This document shows, one piece after another, positions 1 to 10,213 of a stretch of DNA of 64,000 nucleotides. The notes beneath the pieces were generated by a model. The model did no database searches and was not told the DNA's origin. It was given only the letters and a program-made list of their open reading frames with translations. The stretch's first letter is position 1. Each line of letters begins with the position of its first letter. Position numbers and translations under genes: made by a program. The stretch is taken from assembly GCA_964423615.1 (NCBI GenBank), contig CAYRFQ010000010.1:104169-168168 (forward strand), in the 5' to 3' direction. The DNA comes from CAYRFQ01 sp964423615 (GTDB lineage: Bacteria > Planctomycetota > Planctomycetia > Gemmatales > Gemmataceae).

Positions 1-3000
1 AGGAACCGACGTGTGATGTACTCCTCCTTGATCGATGCGTTTGGATGCAAGACGGAGCGAATGACGTAGTCCAAAGGCGAGTCTTTGCCAAGGGCACTCA
101 ACTCGGGTCCGATGTCTCCACCAGCCTTGTTGATGGCGTGGCACTTGAGACAGCCGAGATCCTCACGTCGGAAAATTCGCTCACCACGAGCAGCGTCTCC
201 TTCCTTGGCGACAATCGCTGCGAGTTGATCGATCTCCTTGGCCGTCGGCGGTCTTGGAGCGGCTTCGAGCCCGGCGATTTTGCTCGCCACGGCGGAGAGT
301 GTCGGGTCGTTCCGGCCAGCCAAGTACATCGCCCGCAGAATGCGTTTCCCTGTGTTGACCGATACCTTCTGTTTGAGAAGGGCCATCGCCAGAGTTTCCG
401 AACCCTTTGTGCGATTCAGAAACGCTCCAACGACGTCGTCCAGATTGTCCTCTTTGGAGGCCGACGCGATGGCCTTGGCCGCGACCATCGCTCCGACATC
501 CAAATCGAGTTGGGACAGCGCGACGGAAGCACGGAAGCGGACGGCCATGTCTTTGGCATTGTTCGCTAATTTCTCCAGAGTCGGTCGGCTCGTCTTCGCT
601 TGCAAATCGGCCAACGCGCTGATGGCGGCGAAACGCGCTGCTTTTTTCGAGGTTTCGTTCATGGCGATGTCGCGAAGCGAATCGGCCGCGTCTCTGACGT
701 TCCATGCAGCCACCAGTCCGATGAACGCCGTCTGACTTTCAGGGTCATTACGGGTGAGTTTCAGGATTTTCAGCACGTCTTGCGTTTCTACATCTGGAGT
801 GACTCGCCGCACCCTTGCGGCTTCCGTCAACCAGCGGAAGATTTTATCTCGCAGTTCCCCAGAGCTGTCCTGCATCGACATCGCCCGTTTCCAAATGGCG
901 CCAAGTTCTTTTTGACCGCCCTGTTCACAGATCGTCTCAATTAGCACACCTTGCCGGTCCTTGGAAATCCGACCGCTGTTGAGTAAGTTCAGCAGTCCAG
1001 TGGCCAGGTTCCGTTGGTTCAGGTTCGACCCCAGCCGTGTGTTGAGCGTTCGCAGGGTCTCGTTAAAGGTGTATTGCAAATACCTATCGGTCGGATGGGT
1101 GAGTAGTTGTAACGAGATCGCCAATGCTCTTTCGTTGTCGAAAAAGCTCAAAGCTCGGACGGCCTCAAGGCGAACACGTGGGTGCGAATCGTTGATCTGT
1201 CTTTGCAACATCACAAGTGGCGACCTCACTCGATCTCGCCAATAACAAAGGACCCGAGTTGCTGCCGCGCGAGCATGAAAGTCCGGCGATCGCAGCATCC
1301 GTCGGAGGAGAGGTGCGTTGACAACATTCATGTTCTGGTGGAGCCAAAGGGCTTCCATCATGTGGTGTTGGTAGTCTTTGTCCTTGCGATCGAGTCGCCG
1401 AATCCACTTCTGTAATTCGGGGATGACTTTGGATGCCTCACGTTCTCCGAGTTCGATGCGAGCACGGTAGCGCGTTCGGTCTTCGTGTTCTTTAAGCAAG
1501 TCGAGCAGCTTCGGGATGGGCTGACCGTCGATCTTCTTGGGTTGAACCAACTCATTGCTGGTGTAGGCGATTCGATAAATGCGGCCGTGTGTCTGATCGC
1601 GATTAGGATCACGCAAGTTGTGCTGCATGTGGCCAATGATGGGGTTTTGCCAATCCGTGAAGTAGATCGCGCCGTCTGGCCCCATTTCGATGTCGGCAGG
1701 ACGAAAGTTGGGATCGTCCGACTGCAAGACAGGCTCTTGTTCGATTCCCTTGATACTCGCGCCGTCGGCCACGAGCTTGTAGCGCATGATTCCCAGAAAT
1801 CCGATGACGTTAGGAACGAGAAGATTACCTTGCATCTCCTCGGGAAAATTCCGACTCGAGAGGATTTCTAGACCGGGACAAGGTCGCGTCTTGCGGTTGT
1901 AGACGCGAGGCATGTTCTTGCGAGAATGGCCTTGCTTGTAGTTCGCCGTCTGTCCGGAGAAGAGAGTTCCGTGATACGGAACCGCTCCCGTCCCATCGAT
2001 GATCACGTCTTGTCCCCACCGATCGAACACGTGCCCGTGTGGGTTGGCGAACCGATAGTTCACGTAAATCTCGAACTTGTGCGAACGGGGTTCGTAACGG
2101 AACACACCACCGTCGGCAGAGAGGACTGACGGTCCCCAAGGCGTCTCGACTTGGGTCCGGTGGAATGTACCTTCCTGGAAATAAAGGGCACCGCCCGGAT
2201 CGAAAGTAAAGCTGTTTGAGGTGTGGTGGGTATCGGCCGAGTCGAGTCCACTAAGCACACGTTTGCGGACGTCGGCTTTGTCATCGCCGTCTGTGTCTTT
2301 GAGAAACATCAAGTCGGGAGCGTGGGCGATCAACACGCCTCCATTCCAAAACTCGAAACCGGTCGGATTATGGAGTTTGTCCGCAAAGACCTTCATCTTG
2401 TCGGCTTGGCCGTCGCCGTTCGTGTCCTCAAAAATCAGCAGTTTATCGTCCATCGGCTCGCCCGGTTTCCAGTGGGGATACGTCCGCCAAACAGCAACCC
2501 ACAGACGCCCTTTCGTGTCGAAGGCCATTTGCACAGGGTTGATGAGGTCTGGGAACATCTTCTCATCGGCGAACAGTTGGACTTTCATGTTCTTGCCCAG
2601 TTTCATCCTTTCGATGGCCTCTTCGCCGGTCAAGAACTTATGCTTGCCACCTTCTAACTGTCCGGGCAGGTTGGTCTCGACAGGAATAAAATCGGGTAAG
2701 TTGTTGTCACTAGCTTTGGCCTCTTTGCCTTGGGCGACTGCCCAAACAACCTTGTCCCGCTCGGCCGTCATGAGATCGAGGATTTCCAGTTCGCGTTGGA
2801 CGACCTCATAGTTCGTCTGACCGCCTATGAAACGCAAAAACGCACGATCGCCATAGGTCGAGTATCCGTCGACCGCTCGGTAGCGATTGAACCAGAAGAA
2901 ATTTTTGTCCACCACGGCCTTGTTGATCTTGGCAAGTCGTGTGCTGGTGACCGGAACCTTGGGTGCCGAAAACAACGCACGATCGATCGTCTGAGCGATG

Positions 3001-3773
3001 AGCTTGTTTCCCAACGTATTCAAATGCACACCGTTCAGCGTCAATGCTGATTCGGACTCGGCGTAGAGTTGCTTAGAGGGAGCAAACAAGTCGACGAAGG
3101 GTACGTTGTGAGCCTTCGCGACCTGAGCGATGGCTTTGGTATACATGGCGAGACGCTTGTTGTTTTCCTCGCCATCGGGCAGATTACGGTCATTGAGATC
3201 TTCGTGAGCGATCGGCGAGAACAACACCAATCGTGGCGCGGTCTTCCCGTTGTATTTCTGGGAAAGAGTGTGGTTGATGAACCGTTTGAGATCTTGCTTG
3301 AACTTCGGCAATCCGGCTTTTCCTCCGAACGATTCGTTGTAACCGAAGAAGGCAAAAATGACATCGGCTTTGGTATTGACGAGTTCGAAGCGATTTTTCC
3401 GAACGGGAGCATTCGGATTCAGACCTCGATTTCTTCGAGTCGCCTTGGGGATACTTCCCGAAGCTGACAACCACTCGTCCGGGGTCCCAAAGTCTTTCGA
3501 ACGCAGTCGTACCGTCAAAGTATCGCCGGAAAAACCGAGGTTGCGAAAGACCAAATTGTGTGTCGGGAACCGGGCTTGGAAATAAGTTTCGAGCCAACCA
3601 TCGTGTTGCATTCGATCGGCAAGTGTGTTGCCGATGATGCAGATGTGGTCCCCCTTCTTGAGATTGAACTCTTGGGCAGACGCCGAGTTGGCGCTGACCA
3701 ATGAGAAAAGAACACCGCACAGCATGCTGAGAAAGCAAAATTGTGTGTGCCCCTTGCGAAACTTCGAAAGCAT
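1..3773 (-). CDS. PVC-type heme-binding CxxCH protein (SGNH hydrolase + dehydrogenase domain + HEAT repeats), partial at C-terminus
   Basis: A frame open from the ATG at 3773 to the window edge gives about 1257 residues with the C-terminus missing. In order: a signal peptide (hydrophobic run, then NSASAQ); an SGNH/GDSL-like hydrolase region with GNTLADR, FRNLGFSGD and LNGVHLN; a membrane-bound-dehydrogenase-like beta-propeller region with DTDGDDKAD and NPHGHVFDRWGQD; alpha-helical HEAT-like repeats; and the start of a cytochrome domain whose heme motif CLKCH is encoded near 141-155. The usual GDSL serine is not evident (GNTL instead), which I believe is common in this planctomycete family. 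By family knowledge it is an exported protein thought to oxidise carbohydrate-type substrates and pass electrons to a c-type heme. It is followed across 650 bp by another DUF1549-type gene on the same strand. Confidence 0.9.
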   Translation of the reverse strand, partial: MLSKFRKGHTQFCFLSMLCGVLFSLVSANSASAQEFNLKKGDHICIIGNTLADRMQHDGWLETYFQARFPTHNLVFRNLGFSGDTLTVRLRSKDFGTPDEWLSASGSIPKATRRNRGLNPNAPVRKNRFELVNTKADVIFAFFGYNESFGGKAGLPKFKQDLKRFINHTLSQKYNGKTAPRLVLFSPIAHEDLNDRNLPDGEENNKRLAMYTKAIAQVAKAHNVPFVDLFAPSKQLYAESESALTLNGVHLNTLGNKLIAQTIDRALFSAPKVPVTSTRLAKINKAVVDKNFFWFNRYRAVDGYSTYGDRAFLRFIGGQTNYEVVQRELEILDLMTAERDKVVWAVAQGKEAKASDNNLPDFIPVETNLPGQLEGGKHKFLTGEEAIERMKLGKNMKVQLFADEKMFPDLINPVQMAFDTKGRLWVAVWRTYPHWKPGEPMDDKLLIFEDTNGDGQADKMKVFADKLHNPTGFEFWNGGVLIAHAPDLMFLKDTDGDDKADVRKRVLSGLDSADTHHTSNSFTFDPGGALYFQEGTFHRTQVETPWGPSVLSADGGVFRYEPRSHKFEIYVNYRFANPHGHVFDRWGQDVIIDGTGAVPYHGTLFSGQTANYKQGHSRKNMPRVYNRKTRPCPGLEILSSRNFPEEMQGNLLVPNVIGFLGIMRYKLVADGASIKGIEQEPVLQSDDPNFRPADIEMGPDGAIYFTDWQNPIIGHMQHNLRDPNRDQTHGRIYRIAYTSNELVQPKKIDGQPIPKLLDLLKEHEDRTRYRARIELGEREASKVIPELQKWIRRLDRKDKDYQHHMMEALWLHQNMNVVNAPLLRRMLRSPDFHARAAATRVLCYWRDRVRSPLVMLQRQINDSHPRVRLEAVRALSFFDNERALAISLQLLTHPTDRYLQYTFNETLRTLNTRLGSNLNQRNLATGLLNLLNSGRISKDRQGVLIETICEQGGQKELGAIWKRAMSMQDSSGELRDKIFRWLTEAARVRRVTPDVETQDVLKILKLTRNDPESQTAFIGLVAAWNVRDAADSLRDIAMNETSKKAARFAAISALADLQAKTSRPTLEKLANNAKDMAVRFRASVALSQLDLDVGAMVAAKAIASASKEDNLDDVVGAFLNRTKGSETLAMALLKQKVSVNTGKRILRAMYLAGRNDPTLSAVASKIAGLEAAPRPPTAKEIDQLAAIVAKEGDAARGERIFRREDLGCLKCHAINKAGGDIGPELSALGKDSPLDYVIRSVLHPNASIKEEYITRRF

Positions 3774-4369
3774 GGAGTGTTACCTCTTCGTCCGTATGAG
3801 GAGTGAAACGAAATCACAGCATCATTATGGGTGGGTCGCCGACCGCGGGAAAAAATTCCGCGTGTTGGCCTATGGTCAATATACCGGGTCGGAGTGGTCT
3901 GAGTCGAGAAGTTGGTCGGAAAAAGCACTTCTGAAGGCGGGTGCTACCGGAAACAAAATTGCTTTTTAGACTTGGAATCTTTGGCGTTCGTTCGGTTTCA
4001 CCTCAACCATGTACGCGGCTGATTTGCTCGTTTTCGATTTGATGGAAGTCCCACCTGGGCGGGAAGTGTTGCCCGGACTGCTCGGATAAAGAAATATGAC
4101 TCAACCGAAGTCAAAAGACGGAAAAGAGGAATACGGAGGTGATTGGTGTTAAGCCGAGGAGTAGGTGTGAAGCAATAGTCACCAACGAGAACGGTTCGAA
4201 ATCGCCTTAATCACTCAGGGGAACCTCTCAGTTCTTACTTCCCGCATTCCAACCACAGACGGTTAGCCCGCACGCAAAGTGCTTGCAGTCGAGGAAGTGA
4301 CCAGTGAAACAATCGCCAGCGTTCTTGAAGGTCCTCGCCCCTCTGGAGGGAAACACCGTAGACGGGAAA
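3774..4369. other. Intergenic region without a supported gene
   Basis: About 600 bases lie between two minus-strand genes. Open frames here have no recognisable motif, weak start contexts and no family resemblance. The region should hold the promoter of the heme-protein gene, but I see no clear promoter boxes. Confidence 0.5.
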
Positions 4370-4403
4370 AAGGTGCTGAGGAGGTTGGACCACACAGCAC
4401 CTT
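4370..4403 (-). terminator. Rho-independent terminator of the DUF1549/DUF1553 gene
   Basis: Perfect 9-bp inverted arms (4370-4378 and 4395-4403, AAGGTGCTG/CAGCACCTT) are separated by 16 nt. Read on the minus strand, the hairpin starts 21 nt after the stop at 4425 and runs directly into a T-run (CTTTTTCCC). This is the classic intrinsic terminator layout. Confidence 0.8.
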
Positions 4404-4424
4404 ACGATCTCAGATACACAAGCG

Positions 4425-6071
4425 CTAGTGATTCACGCGAAACTCTGCCGAGTTTAACATAGCCCACGCTATGTTGGAGAATCGAACGGCTTGATCCTCT
4501 TTCGTTTTGGCATTTGCGACATACCGAAGGTAGCGTCGTGCCTCGTCCTCATTCGGAAGTCGGGACAAAATCATCATGTAAAAACTCTGGATCTTGCGTT
4601 CAAGAGAAACATTCGAACGGACGAGGTCAAGGATGGCCTTGTTCGTTTTTCCATCAACGCGATTGGCCAACCATTGGCCGTTCATCATGTGGAGGGCTTG
4701 CAAGATCGACGTTTGATTCTTTGCGAAGTCTTTCTGTTCAGGGAATTTCAGCAAGAACCGGAAGCGTGGACTTTGGATCGGTTGGTACGGATTAAAAGGA
4801 GCAACCATCGTCTGGACGTCGGAGCGAATATAGCCGGGGCTAGTTGCCGTGATGATGCTGTCGTACATCTGCTCGGCCGTCAGCATTCGCACGGGCATCC
4901 TTGCGAACAAGGCTAGCTGGATGGGGCCTTCGCTTTGGTTTTGGGTGCTGCGTTGATATGCTTTGGTGTGAACGATGGCTCGGACCATGAACTTGATGTC
5001 ATAATCGCTATCGATAAACGCTTTGGCGAGCGTGTCCAACAGCTTTGGATGGGTGATGGCATCGGCATCATCTTGGAGGATTGGCTCGAACAAGCTCACA
5101 CCGAAGTACGTCATCCACAAATGATCGACGGTGGCACGAGCGAAGTACGGATTCTTATTACTCACAACCCAATCGGCCAACACTTGCCGGCCCGAACTCA
5201 CGGATCGAAAGTCCGGTTCCGCGCCGTTTAAGAATTTCGCAACGACGACTTTCTTGGTCTTGGGAATTTGGATAGCCGGTGTTCTTCCACTTTTGGTATT
5301 GCGAACCAACCGGCTAGCATTAAAGAAAGCCGCCATCTCCCAAAACTGATCCTGTGTCCATTCGGCAAACGGATGAGCGTGGCACTGCGCGCAGTCGAGT
5401 TTCACTCCCAGGAACACGCGAGAAGTCGCGGTCGCCATTGATTCTGGAGTGTTCCCATGCAGTTGGTAAAAGCTACCGAGGCCCTGCCTGTTGAATCTGT
5501 TCTGGTTGGTGATGATGTTTCGAGCCAGAACTTGATAAGAGGTATTCTTCTCGAAGTACATACGGAGAGTTTGTTGGAAAGCGGCACGGGTTCCGAGTGT
5601 CGTGGATTCCACCTTATCGGGCAGGAGGACCGAACCCCAGCTGTTGGCTAGATGCTCAGAGTTTCTTCGCGATGCGAGCATCTGCTCGATCCAGATCGAA
5701 CGTTTGTTTTCTCGGTCGTCATCGAGAAAATCATCCGTTTCGATCAAGGTCGGAATCCTTCCCTGGAGGTCGAGCGATAGGCGACGGAAGTATGTCTCGT
5801 TGGAGGCCAACGGTGCTGGTTGGACTTCATACCTCTTCCAGCGAGCTTCGATGAGTTGGTCCAACCGTTCGGCTAACTTTTTCGCTTTCATCGTCGTTGG
5901 GGAATCTTTGACCTCCAAGTCGTCTTGACCGGACGCAAACCCGGTGGCCAAGATCAAAACACACAGGCTCCAAAGTAGAGGGCTTGCCCGCAGGGCGGCT
6001 CTCCTGAAATCCACGCCCTCCCGGCAAAGTTCTTGCATGCGAGAGAGGCATACCCAAAGACAAGTCGCCAT
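4425..6071 (-). CDS. DUF1549/DUF1553 family (planctomycete cytochrome-associated) protein
   Basis: The protein has 548 residues. I start at the ATG at 6071 because AGGAG lies 7 nt upstream; the frame is open for 20 further codons without a better start. An N-terminal hydrophobic segment (WSLCVLILATGFASG) looks like a signal or anchor. The DUF1549 part carries FRRLSLDLQGRIPT and a CAQCHAHPF motif; the DUF1553 part carries PYFARATVDHLWMTYFG and RAYQRSTQ-type sequence near the end. There is no N-terminal PSCyt1 heme domain, unlike the homologue at 30633. These families are abundant in planctomycetes and are thought to be exported and linked to polymer breakdown; the exact reaction is unknown. 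An intrinsic terminator follows. Confidence 0.88.
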   Translation of the reverse strand: MATCLWVCLSRMQELCREGVDFRRAALRASPLLWSLCVLILATGFASGQDDLEVKDSPTTMKAKKLAERLDQLIEARWKRYEVQPAPLASNETYFRRLSLDLQGRIPTLIETDDFLDDDRENKRSIWIEQMLASRRNSEHLANSWGSVLLPDKVESTTLGTRAAFQQTLRMYFEKNTSYQVLARNIITNQNRFNRQGLGSFYQLHGNTPESMATATSRVFLGVKLDCAQCHAHPFAEWTQDQFWEMAAFFNASRLVRNTKSGRTPAIQIPKTKKVVVAKFLNGAEPDFRSVSSGRQVLADWVVSNKNPYFARATVDHLWMTYFGVSLFEPILQDDADAITHPKLLDTLAKAFIDSDYDIKFMVRAIVHTKAYQRSTQNQSEGPIQLALFARMPVRMLTAEQMYDSIITATSPGYIRSDVQTMVAPFNPYQPIQSPRFRFLLKFPEQKDFAKNQTSILQALHMMNGQWLANRVDGKTNKAILDLVRSNVSLERKIQSFYMMILSRLPNEDEARRYLRYVANAKTKEDQAVRFSNIAWAMLNSAEFRVNH

Positions 6072-6163
6072 ACTCGGTCTCCTAGAAAGCCAATTTGAGA
6101 AGTGAACTGCGTAACTAATAGACGACCTCACCTACTACAATAAACTGACAAAAGGAAATCTCT

Positions 6164-7066
6164 TTAGTCGGAATCAAGGAACCGTTGAGTCATCTCGCCA
6201 TAAGCATCGATGCGTCGGTCCCGAAAGAACGGCCAATTTTTACGAATTTCTTCTTGGTGGTTCAAGTTACATTCGGCCACCAAAATATCTTCATCGTAAT
6301 GCGAAGCTCGGCGAATGAGCCCACCGAATGGATCGCAAAGGAATGATGCTCCCCAAAACTCCAGCCCAGTCTCTGGTGTCCCTTCATACCCGACACGATT
6401 GACGGCGGCGACGAATACGCCATTAGCCACGGCATGCGAGCGCTGAATCAACTCCCACGCTTGGTGCTGCTTCTCTCCGAAAATCTCCTTCTCACGTGGA
6501 TGCCATCCGATTGCTGTGGGATAAAAGAGAATGTCCGCGCCACGCAGGGCCGTCAATCTCGCCCCTTCCGGAAACCATTGATCCCAACAAATCAAGACAC
6601 CGATATTTCCGAATTTCGTCGGAAAGGTTTTGAATCCCGTGTCACCAGGCGTGAAGTAGAATTTCTCATAATACAGCGGGTCGTCCGGGATGTGCATTTT
6701 TCGGTAAATGCCCAACAACGAACCATCGGTATCGAGGACGGCCACAGTGTTGTGATATAGCCCTACAGCCCGTCGCTCGAAGAGTGAAGCAATTACGACG
6801 GTTTGGGTTTCCGCAGCAACCCGACCGATCGCCTCGGTGCTTGGACCAGGAATGGGTTCGGCCAGGTCGAAAACGGCGGGATCCTCGGTCTGGCAAAAGT
6901 ATTGCGCCAAAAATAGCTCCGGCAAGCAGATGACCTGAGCCCCTTCTCTGGCAGCCTCGCGAATCCTGACAAGCGCCGTGTTCAGATTGGCTTCGGGAGC
7001 CTTGCTGCACTTCATTTGGATGAGGCCGACGGTAAAATTGCGACGGTTGGTGACGAGACGAGTCAT
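6164..7066 (-). CDS. aguB: Carbon-nitrogen hydrolase, probable N-carbamoylputrescine amidase
   Basis: The protein is 300 residues, the usual size for this nitrilase-superfamily enzyme, which hydrolyses N-carbamoylputrescine to putrescine, CO2 and ammonia. The catalytic triad is visible: Glu in CLPELF, Lys in YRKMHIPDDP and Cys in LICWDQWFPE. LFYPTAIGWHP and the FWGASFLCDPFG region also fit the AguB subgroup. The frame is open upstream, but the ATG at 7066 is preferred: GAGGAG lies about 12 nt upstream and the conserved fold starts at FTVGLIQM. The start falls 34 nt after the mnmE stop, so it is probably co-transcribed. No agmatine deiminase gene is in the window. Confidence 0.88.
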   Translation of the reverse strand: MTRLVTNRRNFTVGLIQMKCSKAPEANLNTALVRIREAAREGAQVICLPELFLAQYFCQTEDPAVFDLAEPIPGPSTEAIGRVAAETQTVVIASLFERRAVGLYHNTVAVLDTDGSLLGIYRKMHIPDDPLYYEKFYFTPGDTGFKTFPTKFGNIGVLICWDQWFPEGARLTALRGADILFYPTAIGWHPREKEIFGEKQHQAWELIQRSHAVANGVFVAAVNRVGYEGTPETGLEFWGASFLCDPFGGLIRRASHYDEDILVAECNLNHQEEIRKNWPFFRDRRIDAYGEMTQRFLDSD

Positions 7067-7100
7067 TCCCTGTGTTGGCTCCTCGTGATTATGCCCTTTC

Positions 7101-8432
7101 TTATTTCCCAATGCAAAACCGGCTGAAGATGCGATCCAACAAATCGTTCGTGTAGACCGCACCAACCATCTCGCCGAGTTGGTCGAGACCTCCGCGAAGT
7201 TCCATCGCCACGAGTTCTTGAGGTTCTAGAGACTCGGCCATTGACTTGGCTTGTGTCAAATGCTCCAGGCATCTGTCCAGATGACCCTCACAACGACTGA
7301 GGCTCGGGGCAAGAGCCAAATGCCGGGCTTGGCCTGCTCGTTGTTCGAGCAACCCCAGTAATTCCTGATGTCCTTCACCCGATGCTGCGCTGGTTCGCAA
7401 ACCGTGTTGGGTAATTGGAGCAATGTCACACTTCGTCCGAACGATCACGACAGAATCGGGAAACGTTTCCAGAACGCTCGTTTCGTCATCCTCAAGATCG
7501 CGGTTCCCTTGCACACACAGAAGGATCAGATCGGCCTTGGTTATTTGATCTCTGCCGAGTTCTTGTGCCTGGCCATCGATTTCCTCGGTTGAGTGTTGCC
7601 AACCGGCTGTGTCTATCAGCTCAACTGCCACGCCAGAAATATCCAACGTCTGGACGAGGTAATCCCGCGTTGTTCCGGCCTCGTGGCTGACGATCGCTTT
7701 TCCTGATCCGAGTGTATTGAAAAGACTACTTTTTCCTGCGTTGGGCTTTCCAGCCAGGACAACACGGAACGGTTCGCGATGCACACTCCGTCTATTCAAT
7801 TGTGCCTGAATTTGGCTTAAGAGTGTGATACCGTGTTGAAGTCGTTCAAGCAAATGAGCTTGGGTGACGAACTCGATGTCCTCGTCCACAAAGTCCAGTC
7901 CGGCTTCCAGATCAGCAAGAAGGTCCAGCAAGTCATCCCGAAGCAGATTCAGCGGTTGTGACAACCCACCAGCCAAATAGCTGAGTGCTTCTCGAAGTTC
8001 CGTCCGGCTTCCGGCTTCGATTACAGCGTAAACTGCTTCTGCCCGAGGAAGATCGAGTTTACCGGCCAAGAATCCACGCATCGTAAATTCGCCAGGCTGC
8101 GCAGGTCTCGCACCTTCGCGGAGGCATTGGCCAATGAATTTCTCGACGAGCGGCATGCAAGAAATCGTGTGGACTTCGAGCAGCAGTTGACCCGTGTATG
8201 TGTGAGGCTTCGGCCAAACATAAATGTCGGCGGGAAGCGAAGCTGGACTGGTCGTCAGTGCCAGACTTCCTTCGTAACTCTGACGAATCGAGTCGGTCAG
8301 AAGTTTCTTTCCTTGGAAACATTGGCTAACGACCTCGACAGCTTTTGATCCAGAGAGCCGCACGATTGCCCGTGACCCAGGGCCTGGCGCTGACGATAAC
8401 GCGACAATAGTGTCTTGGAGGTCTACGAGCAT
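7101..8432 (-). CDS. mnmE: tRNA uridine-5-carboxymethylaminomethyl modification GTPase MnmE
   Basis: The protein has 443 residues from the ATG at 8432. The N-terminal folate-binding-like domain begins DTIVALSSAPGPGSRAI. The G domain has Walker A GKPNAGKSS near residue 227, EAGTTRDYL, DTAGW and TKCD, and the protein ends in the CxGK motif (CIGK) that carries the catalytic Cys. With MnmG it installs cmnm5 at U34 of tRNAs in the cytoplasm. The frame extends upstream to a TTG at 8498 that overlaps the stop of the preceding VWA gene. Neither start has a strong ribosome-binding site; the ATG matches the family N-terminus. It lies in a yidC - VWA - mnmE - aguB run; yidC and mnmE are neighbours in many bacteria. 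Confidence 0.95.
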   Translation of the reverse strand: MLVDLQDTIVALSSAPGPGSRAIVRLSGSKAVEVVSQCFQGKKLLTDSIRQSYEGSLALTTSPASLPADIYVWPKPHTYTGQLLLEVHTISCMPLVEKFIGQCLREGARPAQPGEFTMRGFLAGKLDLPRAEAVYAVIEAGSRTELREALSYLAGGLSQPLNLLRDDLLDLLADLEAGLDFVDEDIEFVTQAHLLERLQHGITLLSQIQAQLNRRSVHREPFRVVLAGKPNAGKSSLFNTLGSGKAIVSHEAGTTRDYLVQTLDISGVAVELIDTAGWQHSTEEIDGQAQELGRDQITKADLILLCVQGNRDLEDDETSVLETFPDSVVIVRTKCDIAPITQHGLRTSAASGEGHQELLGLLEQRAGQARHLALAPSLSRCEGHLDRCLEHLTQAKSMAESLEPQELVAMELRGGLDQLGEMVGAVYTNDLLDRIFSRFCIGK

Positions 8433-8494
8433 TGTATCAGAGGACAAGTCTTTATCTTGCTCTTTCTTTTCTGACCAGACTCCATTTTCGACAC

Positions 8495-10213
8495 TCAAGA
8501 CTTCGTCGATTTCGTCAGTCTTCCGATACCTGTCGGAATCGCGAGCAACGCACCGAGAATGCCTAACAAAACGAGGTACACAAGCGGATTCGTTTGGGCC
8601 AACAGTAACGCGGGATTTTGATATCTTTCTTTTTCCGTCTTCCCCAAGACTTTGCGAACGACTTTCGCGTTATCTTTTTTGTCGCGAGTGACCTCGACGA
8701 GTTGCACCTGGATTTCGCGAGTCAAGCCCTCTTGGCGTTGGAACCGACTTTCAAATTCGATCGAAATGCGACGATTTTCGATGCCCTTGACAACTTCTCG
8801 GAGCGCGAGTTCCATCTTATCGACATCTTCGACATGGTAGTATTGGCCTTGGGTGTCGTAGGCGAGTTTCCGAAGAATCTCTTCGTCGATCCCGTCGTCG
8901 TGGAGCAGGATCGATAGTTTCTCAAACAAGTCAATCAGGTCGCCTCCGCTCTTGGCGGGAAAATACTCACCTTTAGTCTGATCGGCCATCAGCTTCAAAA
9001 CCGTTTCGTCGAACTCGCCTTTCTCGCCGAACCCAAGTGGGAAGAGCGCAACGTTGGCTTCCTTTGCACGAGCGATCACCTCTTCCACCCGCCGTCGGCT
9101 CAAGTTGTCTACTCCGTCGGTCAATGCGATGACCGCACGTTTTCCAGGAGGATTTTCAGCAGCGAGGGCCTCGATGGCTGTGAACGTGGCGTCGTAGAAG
9201 GCCGTTTCCCCAAAGGCATCCAACTGGTTAATCACAGGGAGGAGTTCCCAGCGTTTGTTCGTGAATGGCTGCGGGACATTCACTCCACCACTAAATTTCA
9301 AGACACTTGTACGCTTGTTCGAAGAATTCGTCGAACGCAGGGAGTCTACGAATTTTTTAGCGGCTTTCTTGACGGCGGCCAGCTTGGCAACCGGGCGACC
9401 ATCGGGCCCAGTTGTCTCGGCCTTCATGCTTCCGCTGTGATCCAATACCAACATGCTGGTGACGTTCGAATGTTCGCCAGCTTTCCCGATTCCGACCGTG
9501 TGAATCTTGACAGGGGCTTTGTTGTGAATGGCTCTTTCAATTACTCGGTCGAGCCTGGTCGTACTGTTCAAGTCGACACCATCTGTCATGACCACGATCG
9601 CAAGATCACGTTGGCTCTTCGGAATTTGGAGTTGGCCAGCCGAAGACTTCGTAGGCTTTTGAAGCATGTCCAGTGCAGTCAAACAGGCATCAAGATACGC
9701 CGTGCCGCCTGATGCTTTTCGGGCTTCAATGAACGGAACAAGAGAGGCATGATCGGTCGTCAACTCCGCCTTTTTCTCGGCCTTGTGGTTAAACAAGACC
9801 AAACCGACGCGTGCGGATTTCGGCAACCGACTCAGGAACGCTTTCGCTGCAGTTATGGCTTTCTCGCGTTTATTGAGCTTTTTCATGCTACCACTGGTGT
9901 CGATCGCCAACACAACGTCCAGACCTGTCGTTTCCTTCCGTCGAGGCACCTCGACCGAGACGGCTTTCTCCTTCTGTTCGAGCACTTCAATGAGGTATTT
10001 GGCTTTCCCAGAGATGGCGACACCTGGTTTTTGCTCGACTGCGACTTGGACTGTGACCATACGAATCGGGCGGCCCGACTTGTCAATTGTGCGAACGTTT
10101 ACCGAACCGGGGACTAACTTCACCGTGAACGGAGCATTAGACTGGGCGTGACCCAGAGTAGCATTGAGACTCAAGCACAACCATGCAATCGTGAGGTAGA
10201 CGACATTTCGCAC
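8495..10213 (-). CDS. Secreted, membrane-anchored protein with two VWA domains
   Basis: The 572-residue protein starts at GTG 10213 with AAAGGG upstream. A signal peptide ends near GHAQ. VWA domain 1 has a MIDAS motif at D105 (AIDTSGSMKK) and TDGVD near 210. VWA domain 2 has a second MIDAS at D258 (VLDHSGSMK) and its own TDGVD. Two similar short motifs follow (TKGEYFPA, TQGQYYHV). A hydrophobic helix near the C-terminus (LVYLVLLGILGALLAIPTG) would anchor it, leaving the VWA domains outside the cytoplasm. The ligand is unknown. It sits between yidC and mnmE, as a link in a membrane-biogenesis operon; a 7-bp hairpin (10245-10251/10264-10270) lies in the gap after yidC. Confidence 0.85.
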   Translation of the reverse strand: MRNVVYLTIAWLCLSLNATLGHAQSNAPFTVKLVPGSVNVRTIDKSGRPIRMVTVQVAVEQKPGVAISGKAKYLIEVLEQKEKAVSVEVPRRKETTGLDVVLAIDTSGSMKKLNKREKAITAAKAFLSRLPKSARVGLVLFNHKAEKKAELTTDHASLVPFIEARKASGGTAYLDACLTALDMLQKPTKSSAGQLQIPKSQRDLAIVVMTDGVDLNSTTRLDRVIERAIHNKAPVKIHTVGIGKAGEHSNVTSMLVLDHSGSMKAETTGPDGRPVAKLAAVKKAAKKFVDSLRSTNSSNKRTSVLKFSGGVNVPQPFTNKRWELLPVINQLDAFGETAFYDATFTAIEALAAENPPGKRAVIALTDGVDNLSRRRVEEVIARAKEANVALFPLGFGEKGEFDETVLKLMADQTKGEYFPAKSGGDLIDLFEKLSILLHDDGIDEEILRKLAYDTQGQYYHVEDVDKMELALREVVKGIENRRISIEFESRFQRQEGLTREIQVQLVEVTRDKKDNAKVVRKVLGKTEKERYQNPALLLAQTNPLVYLVLLGILGALLAIPTGIGRLTKSTKS

